Origin: Tahibacter amnicola
GTDB lineage: Bacteria; Pseudomonadota; Gammaproteobacteria; Xanthomonadales; Rhodanobacteraceae
Reading direction: 5' to 3'
Length of the DNA: 64,000 nt
Assembly (NCBI RefSeq): GCF_025398735.1
Contig: NZ_CP104694.1
Span: 5,111,465-5,175,464, forward strand
Below are positions 51,866 through 62,631 of the stretch, piece by piece. Position numbers and translations under genes: made by a program. The notes beneath the pieces are model-generated. The model made no database searches. It was not told the DNA's origin and saw only the letters and a list, made by a program, of their open reading frames with translations. Position 1 is the stretch's first letter. Every line of letters begins with the position of its first letter.

Positions 51866-54800
51866 CGCTGGGAGTCCGGCACGTCGAATATCGGAGTCAT
51901 TTCAAAATCCTGATGCTTACCGTCAAAGATGACGATGTTGGCGCTTCCGGGCGCTTGCACACTCGGGTAGCGAATTGCGGAGTACCCGTCACTAAGCGCC
52001 CTGTTACCCACAGACTGAGGATAGCCATACTCCTTGTAGTCCGGACCAGTCGCGTGGCGCCCGATTTCCTTCATATCCACGCCGTAGGCTTTGGCAATAT
52101 CCGGATTTGTGAGATCAAGAACGTTACCTCCTTCCAATCGCCCTGCGAACAAGTTCTTGCCTTGAGTGTTTTGGCGCACTTCGCCAAACGCAGCACTTGC
52201 ATGCCCCGCAAAGTACGCATCCCCGCCTGTCGAGCGCGCAGCTGGGTTCGAAAACCTGTACTTGTTCCTTGGATTGCTAGCCATGAGCGGGTAGTGTGGA
52301 TCATAGAACCGGTACACAGTCGTATCTACCGTTTGGCCAAGAGTTGATGCTGATCGCCCAGCACTCAGGTCATCGCCGCGGAAATCATTTTCCGCGTTCA
52401 TCGCCAAGCGCTGCTCCCACGTCGGCGGCTCAACCTTTCGCAATGGCACTCCTACCGGAGCACCCGAACCACCTTCCGCAACTCGTAGCGCACTTGTCGA
52501 CCCACGCACGCCGGCGACAGCGCTTGCAGCCACTCCCGCAGCCTCGGCGACAATCCCCGCCAGTTCCGTACCTGCCTCACCTTCTCCGACGTAGTCGCCG
52601 TTATCGCCGGCAATTACCGTCTTCGCTGCGCTTTCGCCGATGCGCGTTCCCAGCCCCTTGAAGTACCACTTCGCAACGCCAGGCACACCACCGTCCAGCA
52701 TGGCGTGACGAACTTCGTCATTCATCGCTTCCAGCTGCTGCCAGCGCGCTGCCATGCGCGCCTGCGCGGACGGATCATCAGAGCCGTAATCCGACAACAC
52801 GCTCCGCACGCTACGTATTGGTGCAGTGAGGCCTAATGCAACACCAGTAGTGCGGCCTGCAGTCTTGTCGGTATTCGCCAGCTTACGAAGCACACGCTCG
52901 CGTTCTTCGTCGCTTTCGGCATTGGCGTACGACATGCGCCAACTGCAACCCGGACAACGCCCCGTCGGATCCGTGTACACCGTCGGATTCGCATAGGCAT
53001 ACAAATACCGATGCAACGACGGCGGCTCCATATCCTTACCCGCTTCAGGATCCTCCGTGGTGAACCGCGCTGTCGCCGGATCCATGTACCGCGCCTTGGC
53101 GTAGTACAACCCTGACTCGCTGTCTTTGACGTATCCGGTAAAGCCGACCGGCTGCTCGTCCGTACTGATCAACTCCGCCCGCGCACCCTCGCGATTGGGC
53201 GTCGTCACCTGCCCGTTCGTGCCTTGTTGGCCTCGGATTTCACCGAAGGCATCCCACGACGTCCGCGCACTGACCGCCCCTTCCTTCGTGAGCAGCGCAA
53301 TCGGACTCTTCAAGGCATCCAGCAGGTAATACCGCAGCGTCTCCTGCGCCCCCACCGTGGTTTCGCCCAGCAACTGCTCCGCACTGTAGTGATACCGCCG
53401 CGTCGGATTGCCGATCGCGTTGGTTTCGGTCAGCAGGCTCTGCTGGTCGTAGTGGTAGCGCGTGGTCTGGGTGCCGTTGCTCTTCTCCTGGCGCAGGCCC
53501 TGGCTGTCGTAGCGGAAGCTCAGGTCAGGTGAACCCGTCTGCTCCAGGACGACCATCCGGTCGCGCGCGTCGTAGTGGTACGAGCGCGCGATAGTTCCGC
53601 TGCCCTGCCATTTCAGGTTGCCGTTGTCGTCGTAGTTCTGGGTGACGGCGATGCCCGCTGTCGGGTCGGTGCGGCTGGTGAGCTGGTCGCGGTCGTCGAA
53701 GACATTGGTGGAGTCACTGATGATCGCGTTGTTGACCTTCACCACTTCCTTGACCCGGTTGCCGACTTCGTCGAGCTCGTAGGTCGTCAGGCGCGGTGTG
53801 GTGCCCTGCTCTTCGATCTCCTTGAGGCGGTCGGCATCGTCGTAGCGGTAGATCGTGACTTCGTCGGCCATCGTCAGGTGGCCGTTCGATTCCTTCTGCT
53901 CGATGCGGTTGCCGTTGAAGTCGTAGCGGTAGCCGTATCGGGCGATCGCGGCGTTGGCCTTGCTGTGCGTGACCGATTCGATACGGCCGGCCGGGTCGTA
54001 CTTCGTGACGCTGGTACTGCCGTCCGGGCGCGTGACCGTGTCGAGCAGGCCGCTCAGGGTATGCGACTGGCCGGTCGTTCCCTGGCCGGGGATCGCGATC
54101 GCCGTGTTGCGGTTGAGCTCGTCGAAGGTCCAGACCGTTGCCTGGCCTTCGTGGTCGATCAGGTGCGTGCGGTTGCCGACGGCGTCGTAGCGGTACTCGT
54201 GGTGGCGGCCGTTGGTGTCGACGTATTCGAGTCGGTCAAACGGGTCGTACTTGCGCGTTTCCGTCGTGGTCGTCGTGCCGGTCGTTTCGGTGATAGTCCG
54301 CGGATTGCCGTTGCCGTCGTAGGTGTAGGCCGTCTTGCTCACCTCGCCGGCCGGTGCGTCGACGTACTGCGTTTCCACCAGGCGATTGAGCGCATCGGGC
54401 ACGTGGATCATCGTGCGCTGGTTCGGCGTGATCGTCTGCGTCTTGTTGTTGTCGCCGTCGTACTTCCACGTCCACGCGGCGTTGTCCGGGTAGATCTTTC
54501 CCGTCAGCCGGTTGCGGGCGTCGTAGGCGAAGGTCGTCGTGTGGGTGCGGGCGTCGATGATCTTCGTGCGGTTGTCCGACGCGTCGTACTTGAACGTCGT
54601 CGTCGCACGGTTCGGGTCGATGACGTACTGCAGGCGTCCCGCATCGTCGTAGCGGTACTCCCAGGTGTACGCCTCGCCCTTGGGACGCTGCATCGTGCGG
54701 CGATGTCCCATGCCGTCGTAGGTGTAGCGCGTGGTTTCTCCCGCCAGCGTCACCGTCTCCAGGAACCGGCGCTTCGTGTACGTCGAGGTCGTGGTGCGGT

Positions 54801-57800
54801 AGTCCGCGTCCGTGACCGTCTCCACGTCGTTCATCGGCGTGTAGGTCCACGAACGCCTGGCGCCCAGCGGACGCTGCTCGCTGGTACGACGATTGGCCTT
54901 GTCGTAGATCGACGTCGTCAACCGGTTGAGCGCGTCACGGTGCTCTTCGACATTGCCTTCCTCGTCGAGCAGCAGCGTTTCGAGAATCCGGTTGTCGCGT
55001 GCACGGCCCACCACGCGATTCTCGCGGTCGTAGCGCGTCACACTCAGGATCCCGCGGCGATCCTGGTGGGTCAGGACATTGCCTTCCGTGTCGTGGGTCC
55101 AGATCTGGGTCAGGCGCTCACCGGTGGGCAACGGTGGATCGTGCTGCTCGTAGCGCTGGTTCAGGGCGTTGACGAAGTAGTCCGTTGTCTGGCCGCGGGC
55201 GTTGGTCTCGTGGATCACGTTGCCGACCGCGTCGTACGCCGTCGATGTTTCGGCCACAACGCCATCCACCGCCGGATACCGCGTGCCGACGCGCCGGCCC
55301 ACCGTGTCGTAGGTGTGGGTCGTGACGTACGAACGCGGGTCCGTATCGGTGGCGACCTCATCGCCCAGCGTGTACGTGTACTGGCGGATTCGGGCGAGCC
55401 CGTCGGCCGTCGGCAAGGTCTGTTTCTCCAGCCGGTTCAGGTCGTCATAGCTGTTGATCGTGGTGCGGCCATCCGCATCCTGCTGCGTCCACACCATGCC
55501 GTCCGCGTAGTAGGTGTACGTCTCCAGGACGCCCTGTGCATCGCGCGCCTCCTTCAGGCGGCCACGCGCGTCGTACTCGCGGACGATCTCCCGCCCGTTG
55601 GCCCATTTCTCCGACGTACGCAGGCCGCCCAGGTCGTAGCCGTAGCTCGTCTTCTGGCCGGCTTCCGGGCCGATCGTGTCCGTCAGGTTGTTGCGGGCGT
55701 CGTAGACATAGGTCGTGACGTGGCCACGCGCGTCGATGCGCGAGGTGACGTTGGTGCCATCGTCGTAGCCCAGGAAGCGATGGCCCCCTTCCGCATCGAT
55801 GGTCTGTGTCAGGCGGCCGCCGTCGTCGTAGATCCACTCGCGCTTCTGCGCACCGGAACCACCGATGTTGTTGCGCGTCTCCGTGCGCTTGCGATCGGCA
55901 CCGTCGTAGGTATACGTCGTGACCTTGCCCAGCGGCTCTGTCACCGATTCCAGGCGATCCCGCGCATCGAAGATGCGCACCGTCTGGCGCTGCAGCGCGT
56001 CTACGCTCCGTTCGGCATTGCCATTGCCATCGAACCGGGTGACCGTCTCCAGCCACTGCACGCCGCCGGGGGTCTGCAGCGCGCGACGCACATGCGTGCG
56101 GGCGTAGTTGGCATCCTCGTACTTGTACTCCGTGGTGCGCGGTTCCTCGCCCGGCGCCGACACCGTTTCCTGCGTGACATGACCGAGTGCGTCATGTTCG
56201 TAGTGGGTGTGGCGACCTTCCGGTTCGTTCTTGTCGGTGAGACGGTTGACCGCGTCGTAGAGGTAATGCGTCTCATGACCGGCGTAGTCCGTCGACAGCG
56301 TCATATTGCCGTTGTCGTCGTATTCGAAGCGCCGCTCGCCATCGATCACGCGTTCGAACAGCACCCGGCCGAAGGCGTCTTCGTCGTAGATCGTCAGGTA
56401 GTTGCGCGTGTTCTTCACGCGACGCTGGCGTTGCGCATCCAGATAGGTCGTCGACTCGGTGGCCACGCCAGCGGTAATCGCGGGATAGGTCGTCACCAGG
56501 ACGCGATCGCGCGCGTCGTAGGTCCACGACGTGGCGTGGCCATTGCCGTCGACTTCCTTCACCTTGCGCCCGCGAACGTCGAACGTGGTTTCGGCCGTGT
56601 TGCCGTTCGGATCGCGCACCGTGCGCGGAAAGCCGTTGTCGTCGTAGGTCAGGTGCCACACCTTGCCGTTGCCATCGATGCGGCGCTCCGGTTCGCGCCC
56701 CGCACCGTAGACTTCGGTCTCGGTGATACCTCCACGCTCGACCGTCAGACGCACACCGCGGTTGGAGTAGGTGTAGCTCGTCACCAGGGCACGCGCGTCC
56801 ACGTAGTCTCTGACGCGGTCTTTGACGGTGCCGCCAAATTGCTCCGGCGGCCAGTAGCGCCATTCGCGGACCAGCGTGCCGTTGGCGTGGCTGATGGTTT
56901 CCTTGGTCTTGTTGCCGAAATCGTCGTAGCGGTATTCCGTCGTCGTCTGCAACGCATCGGTGACGATCGCCGGCTGGCGATGCTCCATGTTCCACTCGGT
57001 CTGCGTCGTACCGGCCGCATCGACGACGCGCTCCGCGGCGCCACGCACGTTCATGAAGTACTGCGTTTCCGCATTGCGCGGATCGGTCACGGTGGTCTTG
57101 ACGGCTTCCAGGCCGCGCACACCCTCGTACTTGAACCCGGTGACCTTGGTGTTGTCGTCAATCTTGATGACACGCTGGGCCGGGAGGTACTGGATCTGCG
57201 TGCCCGTAGCGCCAGCGAAGACGCCGGACCAACCCATCTCGTAGAAGTATTTGCGCTCCGTGACCGCGATCTCATCTCTCACGCCGGTCAATCGCTGGCC
57301 GAAGACGTAATAGCCGGCCTGGCCCGATGGTGTCGAGATCAGCGTTCCGCCGAAATCCTGGTAGTCGTAGCCGGTGACCCGGCGCCCCTTTCCGGTGCCG
57401 TCCTGGAGCACCACGCGCTTGAGGTTGGCGAGGTCGTCGTACTCGTAGGAAGCGCGCAGTCCGTCCGGGCCGGTTGCGCTCGATACCACGGTATACAGAT
57501 CAACAATGGTGATGCCCGCGAACTGGCGGTCGACACGCTTGACGGCGTAGTTGAGGAAGATACTGCGCTGGCCGTCGGTGATGCGGCGAACACGAGGCTG
57601 CCCTTGGTTCATCTCCCACTCGAAACTGACGGAATATCCCTTGGCGTCGGTGATTTTCGTCAGGCGCGGACCGCGCGTATCGGCCTGGTCGTAGCGGTAG
57701 TGCGTGCCATCCTTCGACCAGAAATCATAGGCATCGCCGGAGCCCTTCAGGGTGCCGTGATAGCCGTGCAGCGCGCGATAGGTGTCATTGCCCATCGGCG

Positions 57801-60800
57801 CAAAACGCTGGCCCTGGCCGCCCTGCCCCAGCACGATGCGTTCGCCGCATTCGCTGGTGATGACCTGGCCTTCCATCTCCACGTTCCAGCCGCGGCCGAA
57901 GAAGCCCGGCTTGTTGCCGCTGTGGCTGGCGTAGGTGCGAACCAGCGACGGCCCGACACCGGGGCTGCGCAGCACGATATCCGCTTCCGTGACGACCGCC
58001 TCGCCCGAGTGCACATCCACGCCCTTCACGAAAGAATGAGCCAGCGGCAGCGGTTCGTGCGTGTTGGCGCGATTGCTGGCAATGCCGTGGTAGGTCTCGA
58101 CATCGCCACCGGCGGTCTCGGCGCGCAGCGTGTAGCGGAAATCCCCGAGCGAAAGACGCGCGGGATCGATCAGGACATCGTGCAGGCCTTCGTCCAGCGT
58201 GACGTCCTGCAACGCCTGCCAGGCGACTTGCCCACTCGCGTTGCCGGCACCGTCGAGCTGTTCGAACGACAGCGACACCTTGGCCGGCTGGGAGAGCACG
58301 TAGCCGAAGCGCACGCCGATCACGCAGGCCGTTCCGGTCGACACTTCCAGGTCCTGGTTCATGTCCAGGGTTTTGGGGAAGCGGTTCTGCAGCAGGGCAA
58401 TGATCGCGAAGGGATCGGACGCCGCCGTGCTTGCCGCCTTCGGCGCAGCGGGCGTGGTGTTCACCTCGCCGGAGATCATGCCGTAGCCGGCGACGATAGT
58501 GCGACCGAACCGGATCGTGGTTTCCGCGGACTGCATCCGGAACGGCGTGCCGTCGTTGAGCACGGTACGGACGGAGTAGCGATGGTTGGGTTCAAAGATC
58601 CGGCCACGTGGCGTGCGATAGCCGAACAGCCGACCACCGATCGGCGCACCGGCAGCCGAAAGGGGCTCGCCGTCCTTGAGCAGCTCGATGCGGATGGGCG
58701 AGGCGTAGTAACCGTCCGGCAGGAAGTTGGCGGTGAAGGTGAGCGGTGCATCGCTGGCATTGAACGGCGTCAGCGCGATGGGATTCGGATTGACCTGCGG
58801 TGCGGCCGGATCGACCGACCAGCCGTGGACGATTTCGCCATTGGGGCCGGTGGCACGGCCGCGCGCGGGAAGCTCAAGGGCTTCCTCACCGTTGGAGAAC
58901 GTCACATCGCCATAGATCGGCCCAGGCTGCGGACCGGCGCGCAGATCGAACAGGTAGGTACCAGGGCCGACTGCGTGGAAGTTTTCACCGCTGCCATTGG
59001 TCAGGTTGAAGCGGACGGTGGCATTGACCAGCGGCTTCCAGGTCGTCACGCCGTTTTCGATGCGGCGACGGAACAGGTCGGTGCGTACCGGAACGGGAAT
59101 GAGCTCGCCCGGTCGCGCGGCATCGAGAATCGTCGACGTATCGCCCAGCAGGAAGCTGTAACCGTTGAACGGCAGGTAGTTCCAGGCAACGGCCACAGTG
59201 CCACCGTCACTGCAACCGAACGCGTCGTCGGCGGTGGCCAGCGAGAGCGAATTGCTTGCGCCCGCCGCCGCCAGGGCGACGTTCACCCGTGCGCCCAGCA
59301 CGTTCGGCGGAACCACATTGAATGCGGCACCCCCCGGACGCGACAGCATCGTGATCGCGGGCAAGGTGCAGGCATTGCCTGTCAGCGTCAGCACACCGGG
59401 TGGGCATACTTCCGGCGTCTCGCTGGCGAACAGCGTGGCGTCGATCTTCTGGCCGTCTTCCGTCAGGCAGTAGTTGGTGAACGTCGTGGTCGCGCTGATC
59501 GACAGCGGCACATTGGAGATCGGATTGTCGAAACGGTCGACAACACGGGCGCGGAAGTTCAGATACCCGAGGCTCGGCGCAAGGCGACGCGTGGTCGAAC
59601 CGTCATACTTCACCGCAGCGGGGGCGGCTGGATTGCTGTACGCACGGTAGGGTTCACCCGACACGAGCGTACCGACGTGCGCGGCCGCCGAGACCTCGAC
59701 TTCGTTGTAGCCCTGCCACTGGGGAAAGGCCATGGCCGGTTCCTGCTTATAGCGCCCGATGTCGCTGATGCGCTCGCCCACCTTCAACTTGACGGCGACG
59801 CGACCAGCGACATCGGTACGGGCCACGATCATTGCCACATCGGTCGCATCGGCGTTGGTGAGCTTGCCGCCACCGGAAGTGACGCGGAACGTGACCGCGG
59901 CATTCTTGACCGGCCGGCCATCGATATCGAGCACCAGGGCGGTCAGGTCACGCGCGAGCGGCTGCCCCGCCTCGGCCTCCTGGGACTGCGCCGCTGACGA
60001 AATCGACAGTACGGCACCAGCGTTGTGGTTCAGATTGGGGCCACCACTATAGGGATTGCCCAGCAGGTAGGCCAGGTCTTCGACAAACCACAACTCGGGC
60101 GGCAGTGCCGTCGCGCCACCGGCCAGGCCACCGGAGATGAAATAGCCCGCTTCGCCCGTCGACAGGCTGCGAACGCGCCAGACACTGCCCGTCCATGCCT
60201 TGTAGGTGACGGGCTGGCGCGGCACGTCGACCACGTAGCCGCGCGACAGCCAGGCCTGGATCGCGGCGATGACGGCCGGCGGGTGATTGAGCATCGCCGT
60301 ACCGGTGGCCGCGGTCACCGTTTCGACGGTCTGGCCGGCCGCGCGGGCGAGCACAAGGCCCTTGTCCGCGGAGATGCTGTCGACATGCCACATGTCCTCG
60401 AACTGGTGATGTTCGAGCCACGAGCCGTGCAACGCCGACAACGCCATCCAGTCGGATTCCGCCGTCGCCGAATTGATGTGCGCGAAGGGCTCGACCGGAT
60501 GCAGCGCGGCATCGAGCGCGACGCCGCGCCACTCCATGCGATCGACGATACCTGCCACACGATCGACGCGGTATTGGCTGATCAACAACGCCGCCGTTGG
60601 AAACGGCCGTACAACGCCCACGCCGATGAGGCGTGCCAGGTCGTTGTCGGCCTTCGTCCACGTCGACAGATATTCCTTGCCGGCACTTCCCAGGATGCGT
60701 GCAGCGGGGAATTCGCTGTCACCCGCAACAAAGGCGTTGGTGGCCTCAAAGTCGTAGTTCTCGCGTCCGACGTTCAGGGCAAGGCTGGCCAGCCCTCCCG

Positions 60801-62631
60801 CCGTCAGCACCTGCGACATCTCCGTTGTACCCGCAGGCCCGGATACGGTGATGTCGATGCGGTGGGACTGGCCCACATCCAGCGCGCCGCTGCCCAGCGC
60901 ACGGCTGCTTCCCTGGATCATCAGTGCCGGACGCACCTGGTAGAGCGCCGGCGGCGTTGACGCCATGCCACCGTAGCTGTCGGTAATGCGGCCGTCGTCG
61001 ATGCTCGCCGGCTGGTAGGTGATCGAGACGCGACGGTGAACCAGGTCGGCAACCGGCTGCGTCGTATCCAGCACGATGGGGGAATCCGCCGTCTCGCCCG
61101 CGCGCAGCACGATGCGGACACGCTGCCGCAACGCATCAGGTAGCGTCGCGAATTCGCCGGTTGCGGCGACCGTCAGCGCGGGCAAGCTGGCTGGCAGCAG
61201 CTCCAGCGGCGGCGCATCCACCGCCTGCTGCGCCAGCTGTTCGTCGTAGACACGTGGCGGCGTCTGCACCGCGAGGAAATCCGATACCTGCTGTCGCAGC
61301 GTGTCGAAGGGCGAACGCGTCCGCGACTGCTGCAGATAGGCATCCATGAAACCGCGTACATCAATCTGCGCTGCTGCCAGCGCCATTCTGGCGCGTGTGA
61401 AACGGGTCGGCTTGAGTGCCGGCGCCAGGGGAATCCATGTCTTTCCTGACATGTCGACCGTCGTACCGCGATAGGCCGAATACGGCACATAGGCCGATAC
61501 GTAGACCTGCTCGATGCGGTAGCCGGTGATGCGCGCGTTGTAGACGGGCGAATTGGCGATGCCGGCCGCTGTCAGCGCCTGCCCGACCTTGTCTTCACGC
61601 ACCCCGAGGGACGCGGCGAGGTCTTCGACGGGCCATTCCAGCACACCCTTCACGTAGCGCGCCGGCGCGCTGCTGGCACGCAGCAGTGCAATCAGCAGGC
61701 TGGCCTGGTCGACGTCGTTGCCGGCGCCACTGGTGAGCGTTCCGACGGCCCCCTTGCGCGCACCGGCATACCACTCGGTGCGGATCTGGCCGCGCACGAA
61801 GTCGTGGATGCGGGTGTAGTCGTAGTCCAGGGATGCCGCTTTCGCCAGGATTTCCTTGCCCAGTGGCGTATCGCTGGTCGATGCCAGGTCGTCTGCTGTC
61901 GGCGTGATTTCCTCGTCGGCGTTGGCGTAGCTGGGGCGGATGACGGGCGTCAGCGCGGGTTCGCGCGGCGCCAGTCGCGGCCGGTGCGTCGGCAGCTGCG
62001 CGCCGTAGATCGGCGCGTCGCGGTGATCGGATGCCAGCAGTGCTTCGACTTCGGCGAACACGGCGTCCGGCAGGGCGCGCGACGCGGACAACTGCGTCGA
62101 CAGCGTCGCTACGGCCTGGTCGAGCCGCTGGACGTAGGCATGGATGGCTGCGCTGCGTTCGCGCAACCGCTCCGTGGCGACCGCCGGCAACCGGCGTGAC
62201 GACACGTCGTGCGCCAGCGCGTCCATGCGGGCCTGCACGAGCAGGCCCGTTGCTCTTACCTGCCCGATGGCATCGCCGAGGGATGCATGGCGCTTGCCGG
62301 CCTCGTTCGGCGAACCGCCGCGACGTGCAGCGTCGATGCGCTGGCGAAGCTGCGACAGCGCCGACGCATATTCGCCCACGGCCGTGCGTTCGGCGGTGTC
62401 CGGTCGATCACCGCCTGGCGTTGCCTGCGCTTTCGCCTGGGCGATCAGGGCGCGGGCATCCTCGCCATTGAGCAAGGCACGAACGATGGGAGACTCTGCC
62501 GCATCGACGGCCGGTTCGTCGGTTTGAGCCAGGGCGACGACGGATAGCGACAATGCCGCCGCGATGAAGGCCCGGCGCCACGTGTGCGCCAGCCGGAGAC
62601 GCGTCGATTTCAACACGGTGCGCGCGATCAT
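51862..62631 (-). CDS. Giant RHS/YD-repeat protein with RES-like C-terminal toxin domain
   Basis: The protein has 3,589 residues from ATG 62631, which overlaps the stop of the upstream gene. Signal peptide (LRLAHTWRRAFIAAALSLSVVALA), helical region (40-210), transglutaminase-like domain (about 270-400, catalytic Cys apparently missing), Big_1-type Ig domain (about 897-960), DUF6531-like entry (from about 1534), a long row of YD repeats (about 1640-3160), RHS core (GFTGYVKDSESGLYYAKARYMDP, about 3167-3195) and the DPTGRC junction (about 3221). The last ~155 residues (from TTVYRFYDP, about 3434) resemble RES domains: DAYFAGHASAAFGEVRQ (Glu), LDLTN, and DGYSAIRYPSVQAPG (Ser). RES enzymes break down NAD+. 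Predicted exported antibacterial toxin. Confidence 0.9.
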   Translation of the reverse strand: MIARTVLKSTRLRLAHTWRRAFIAAALSLSVVALAQTDEPAVDAAESPIVRALLNGEDARALIAQAKAQATPGGDRPDTAERTAVGEYASALSQLRQRIDAARRGGSPNEAGKRHASLGDAIGQVRATGLLVQARMDALAHDVSSRRLPAVATERLRERSAAIHAYVQRLDQAVATLSTQLSASRALPDAVFAEVEALLASDHRDAPIYGAQLPTHRPRLAPREPALTPVIRPSYANADEEITPTADDLASTSDTPLGKEILAKAASLDYDYTRIHDFVRGQIRTEWYAGARKGAVGTLTSGAGNDVDQASLLIALLRASSAPARYVKGVLEWPVEDLAASLGVREDKVGQALTAAGIANSPVYNARITGYRIEQVYVSAYVPYSAYRGTTVDMSGKTWIPLAPALKPTRFTRARMALAAAQIDVRGFMDAYLQQSRTRSPFDTLRQQVSDFLAVQTPPRVYDEQLAQQAVDAPPLELLPASLPALTVAATGEFATLPDALRQRVRIVLRAGETADSPIVLDTTQPVADLVHRRVSITYQPASIDDGRITDSYGGMASTPPALYQVRPALMIQGSSRALGSGALDVGQSHRIDITVSGPAGTTEMSQVLTAGGLASLALNVGRENYDFEATNAFVAGDSEFPAARILGSAGKEYLSTWTKADNDLARLIGVGVVRPFPTAALLISQYRVDRVAGIVDRMEWRGVALDAALHPVEPFAHINSATAESDWMALSALHGSWLEHHQFEDMWHVDSISADKGLVLARAAGQTVETVTAATGTAMLNHPPAVIAAIQAWLSRGYVVDVPRQPVTYKAWTGSVWRVRSLSTGEAGYFISGGLAGGATALPPELWFVEDLAYLLGNPYSGGPNLNHNAGAVLSISSAAQSQEAEAGQPLARDLTALVLDIDGRPVKNAAVTFRVTSGGGKLTNADATDVAMIVARTDVAGRVAVKLKVGERISDIGRYKQEPAMAFPQWQGYNEVEVSAAAHVGTLVSGEPYRAYSNPAAPAAVKYDGSTTRRLAPSLGYLNFRARVVDRFDNPISNVPLSISATTTFTNYCLTEDGQKIDATLFASETPEVCPPGVLTLTGNACTLPAITMLSRPGGAAFNVVPPNVLGARVNVALAAAGASNSLSLATADDAFGCSDGGTVAVAWNYLPFNGYSFLLGDTSTILDAARPGELIPVPVRTDLFRRRIENGVTTWKPLVNATVRFNLTNGSGENFHAVGPGTYLFDLRAGPQPGPIYGDVTFSNGEEALELPARGRATGPNGEIVHGWSVDPAAPQVNPNPIALTPFNASDAPLTFTANFLPDGYYASPIRIELLKDGEPLSAAGAPIGGRLFGYRTPRGRIFEPNHRYSVRTVLNDGTPFRMQSAETTIRFGRTIVAGYGMISGEVNTTPAAPKAASTAASDPFAIIALLQNRFPKTLDMNQDLEVSTGTACVIGVRFGYVLSQPAKVSLSFEQLDGAGNASGQVAWQALQDVTLDEGLHDVLIDPARLSLGDFRYTLRAETAGGDVETYHGIASNRANTHEPLPLAHSFVKGVDVHSGEAVVTEADIVLRSPGVGPSLVRTYASHSGNKPGFFGRGWNVEMEGQVITSECGERIVLGQGGQGQRFAPMGNDTYRALHGYHGTLKGSGDAYDFWSKDGTHYRYDQADTRGPRLTKITDAKGYSVSFEWEMNQGQPRVRRITDGQRSIFLNYAVKRVDRQFAGITIVDLYTVVSSATGPDGLRASYEYDDLANLKRVVLQDGTGKGRRVTGYDYQDFGGTLISTPSGQAGYYVFGQRLTGVRDEIAVTERKYFYEMGWSGVFAGATGTQIQYLPAQRVIKIDDNTKVTGFKYEGVRGLEAVKTTVTDPRNAETQYFMNVRGAAERVVDAAGTTQTEWNMEHRQPAIVTDALQTTTEYRYDDFGNKTKETISHANGTLVREWRYWPPEQFGGTVKDRVRDYVDARALVTSYTYSNRGVRLTVERGGITETEVYGAGREPERRIDGNGKVWHLTYDDNGFPRTVRDPNGNTAETTFDVRGRKVKEVDGNGHATSWTYDARDRVLVTTYPAITAGVATESTTYLDAQRQRRVKNTRNYLTIYDEDAFGRVLFERVIDGERRFEYDDNGNMTLSTDYAGHETHYLYDAVNRLTDKNEPEGRHTHYEHDALGHVTQETVSAPGEEPRTTEYKYEDANYARTHVRRALQTPGGVQWLETVTRFDGNGNAERSVDALQRQTVRIFDARDRLESVTEPLGKVTTYTYDGADRKRTETRNNIGGSGAQKREWIYDDGGRLTQTIDAEGGHRFLGYDDGTNVTSRIDARGHVTTYVYDARNNLTDTIGPEAGQKTSYGYDLGGLRTSEKWANGREIVREYDARGRLKEARDAQGVLETYTYYADGMVWTQQDADGRTTINSYDDLNRLEKQTLPTADGLARIRQYTYTLGDEVATDTDPRSYVTTHTYDTVGRRVGTRYPAVDGVVAETSTAYDAVGNVIHETNARGQTTDYFVNALNQRYEQHDPPLPTGERLTQIWTHDTEGNVLTHQDRRGILSVTRYDRENRVVGRARDNRILETLLLDEEGNVEEHRDALNRLTTSIYDKANRRTSEQRPLGARRSWTYTPMNDVETVTDADYRTTTSTYTKRRFLETVTLAGETTRYTYDGMGHRRTMQRPKGEAYTWEYRYDDAGRLQYVIDPNRATTTFKYDASDNRTKIIDARTHTTTFAYDARNRLTGKIYPDNAAWTWKYDGDNNKTQTITPNQRTMIHVPDALNRLVETQYVDAPAGEVSKTAYTYDGNGNPRTITETTGTTTTTETRKYDPFDRLEYVDTNGRHHEYRYDAVGNRTHLIDHEGQATVWTFDELNRNTAIAIPGQGTTGQSHTLSGLLDTVTRPDGSTSVTKYDPAGRIESVTHSKANAAIARYGYRYDFNGNRIEQKESNGHLTMADEVTIYRYDDADRLKEIEEQGTTPRLTTYELDEVGNRVKEVVKVNNAIISDSTNVFDDRDQLTSRTDPTAGIAVTQNYDDNGNLKWQGSGTIARSYHYDARDRMVVLEQTGSPDLSFRYDSQGLRQEKSNGTQTTRYHYDQQSLLTETNAIGNPTRRYHYSAEQLLGETTVGAQETLRYYLLDALKSPIALLTKEGAVSARTSWDAFGEIRGQQGTNGQVTTPNREGARAELISTDEQPVGFTGYVKDSESGLYYAKARYMDPATARFTTEDPEAGKDMEPPSLHRYLYAYANPTVYTDPTGRCPGCSWRMSYANAESDEERERVLRKLANTDKTAGRTTGVALGLTAPIRSVRSVLSDYGSDDPSAQARMAARWQQLEAMNDEVRHAMLDGGVPGVAKWYFKGLGTRIGESAAKTVIAGDNGDYVGEGEAGTELAGIVAEAAGVAASAVAGVRGSTSALRVAEGGSGAPVGVPLRKVEPPTWEQRLAMNAENDFRGDDLSAGRSASTLGQTVDTTVYRFYDPHYPLMASNPRNKYRFSNPAARSTGGDAYFAGHASAAFGEVRQNTQGKNLFAGRLEGGNVLDLTNPDIAKAYGVDMKEIGRHATGPDYKEYGYPQSVGNRALSDGYSAIRYPSVQAPGSANIVIFDGKHQDFEMTPIFDVPDSQR

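Noticed and set aside
53575-59997. 2,140-codon open frame on the plus strand inside the RHS gene
   Set aside because: It lies fully antisense to clear YD repeats; its Arg/Val/Asp-rich repetitive text is a by-product of GC-rich YD-repeat codons, with no domain or ribosome site.
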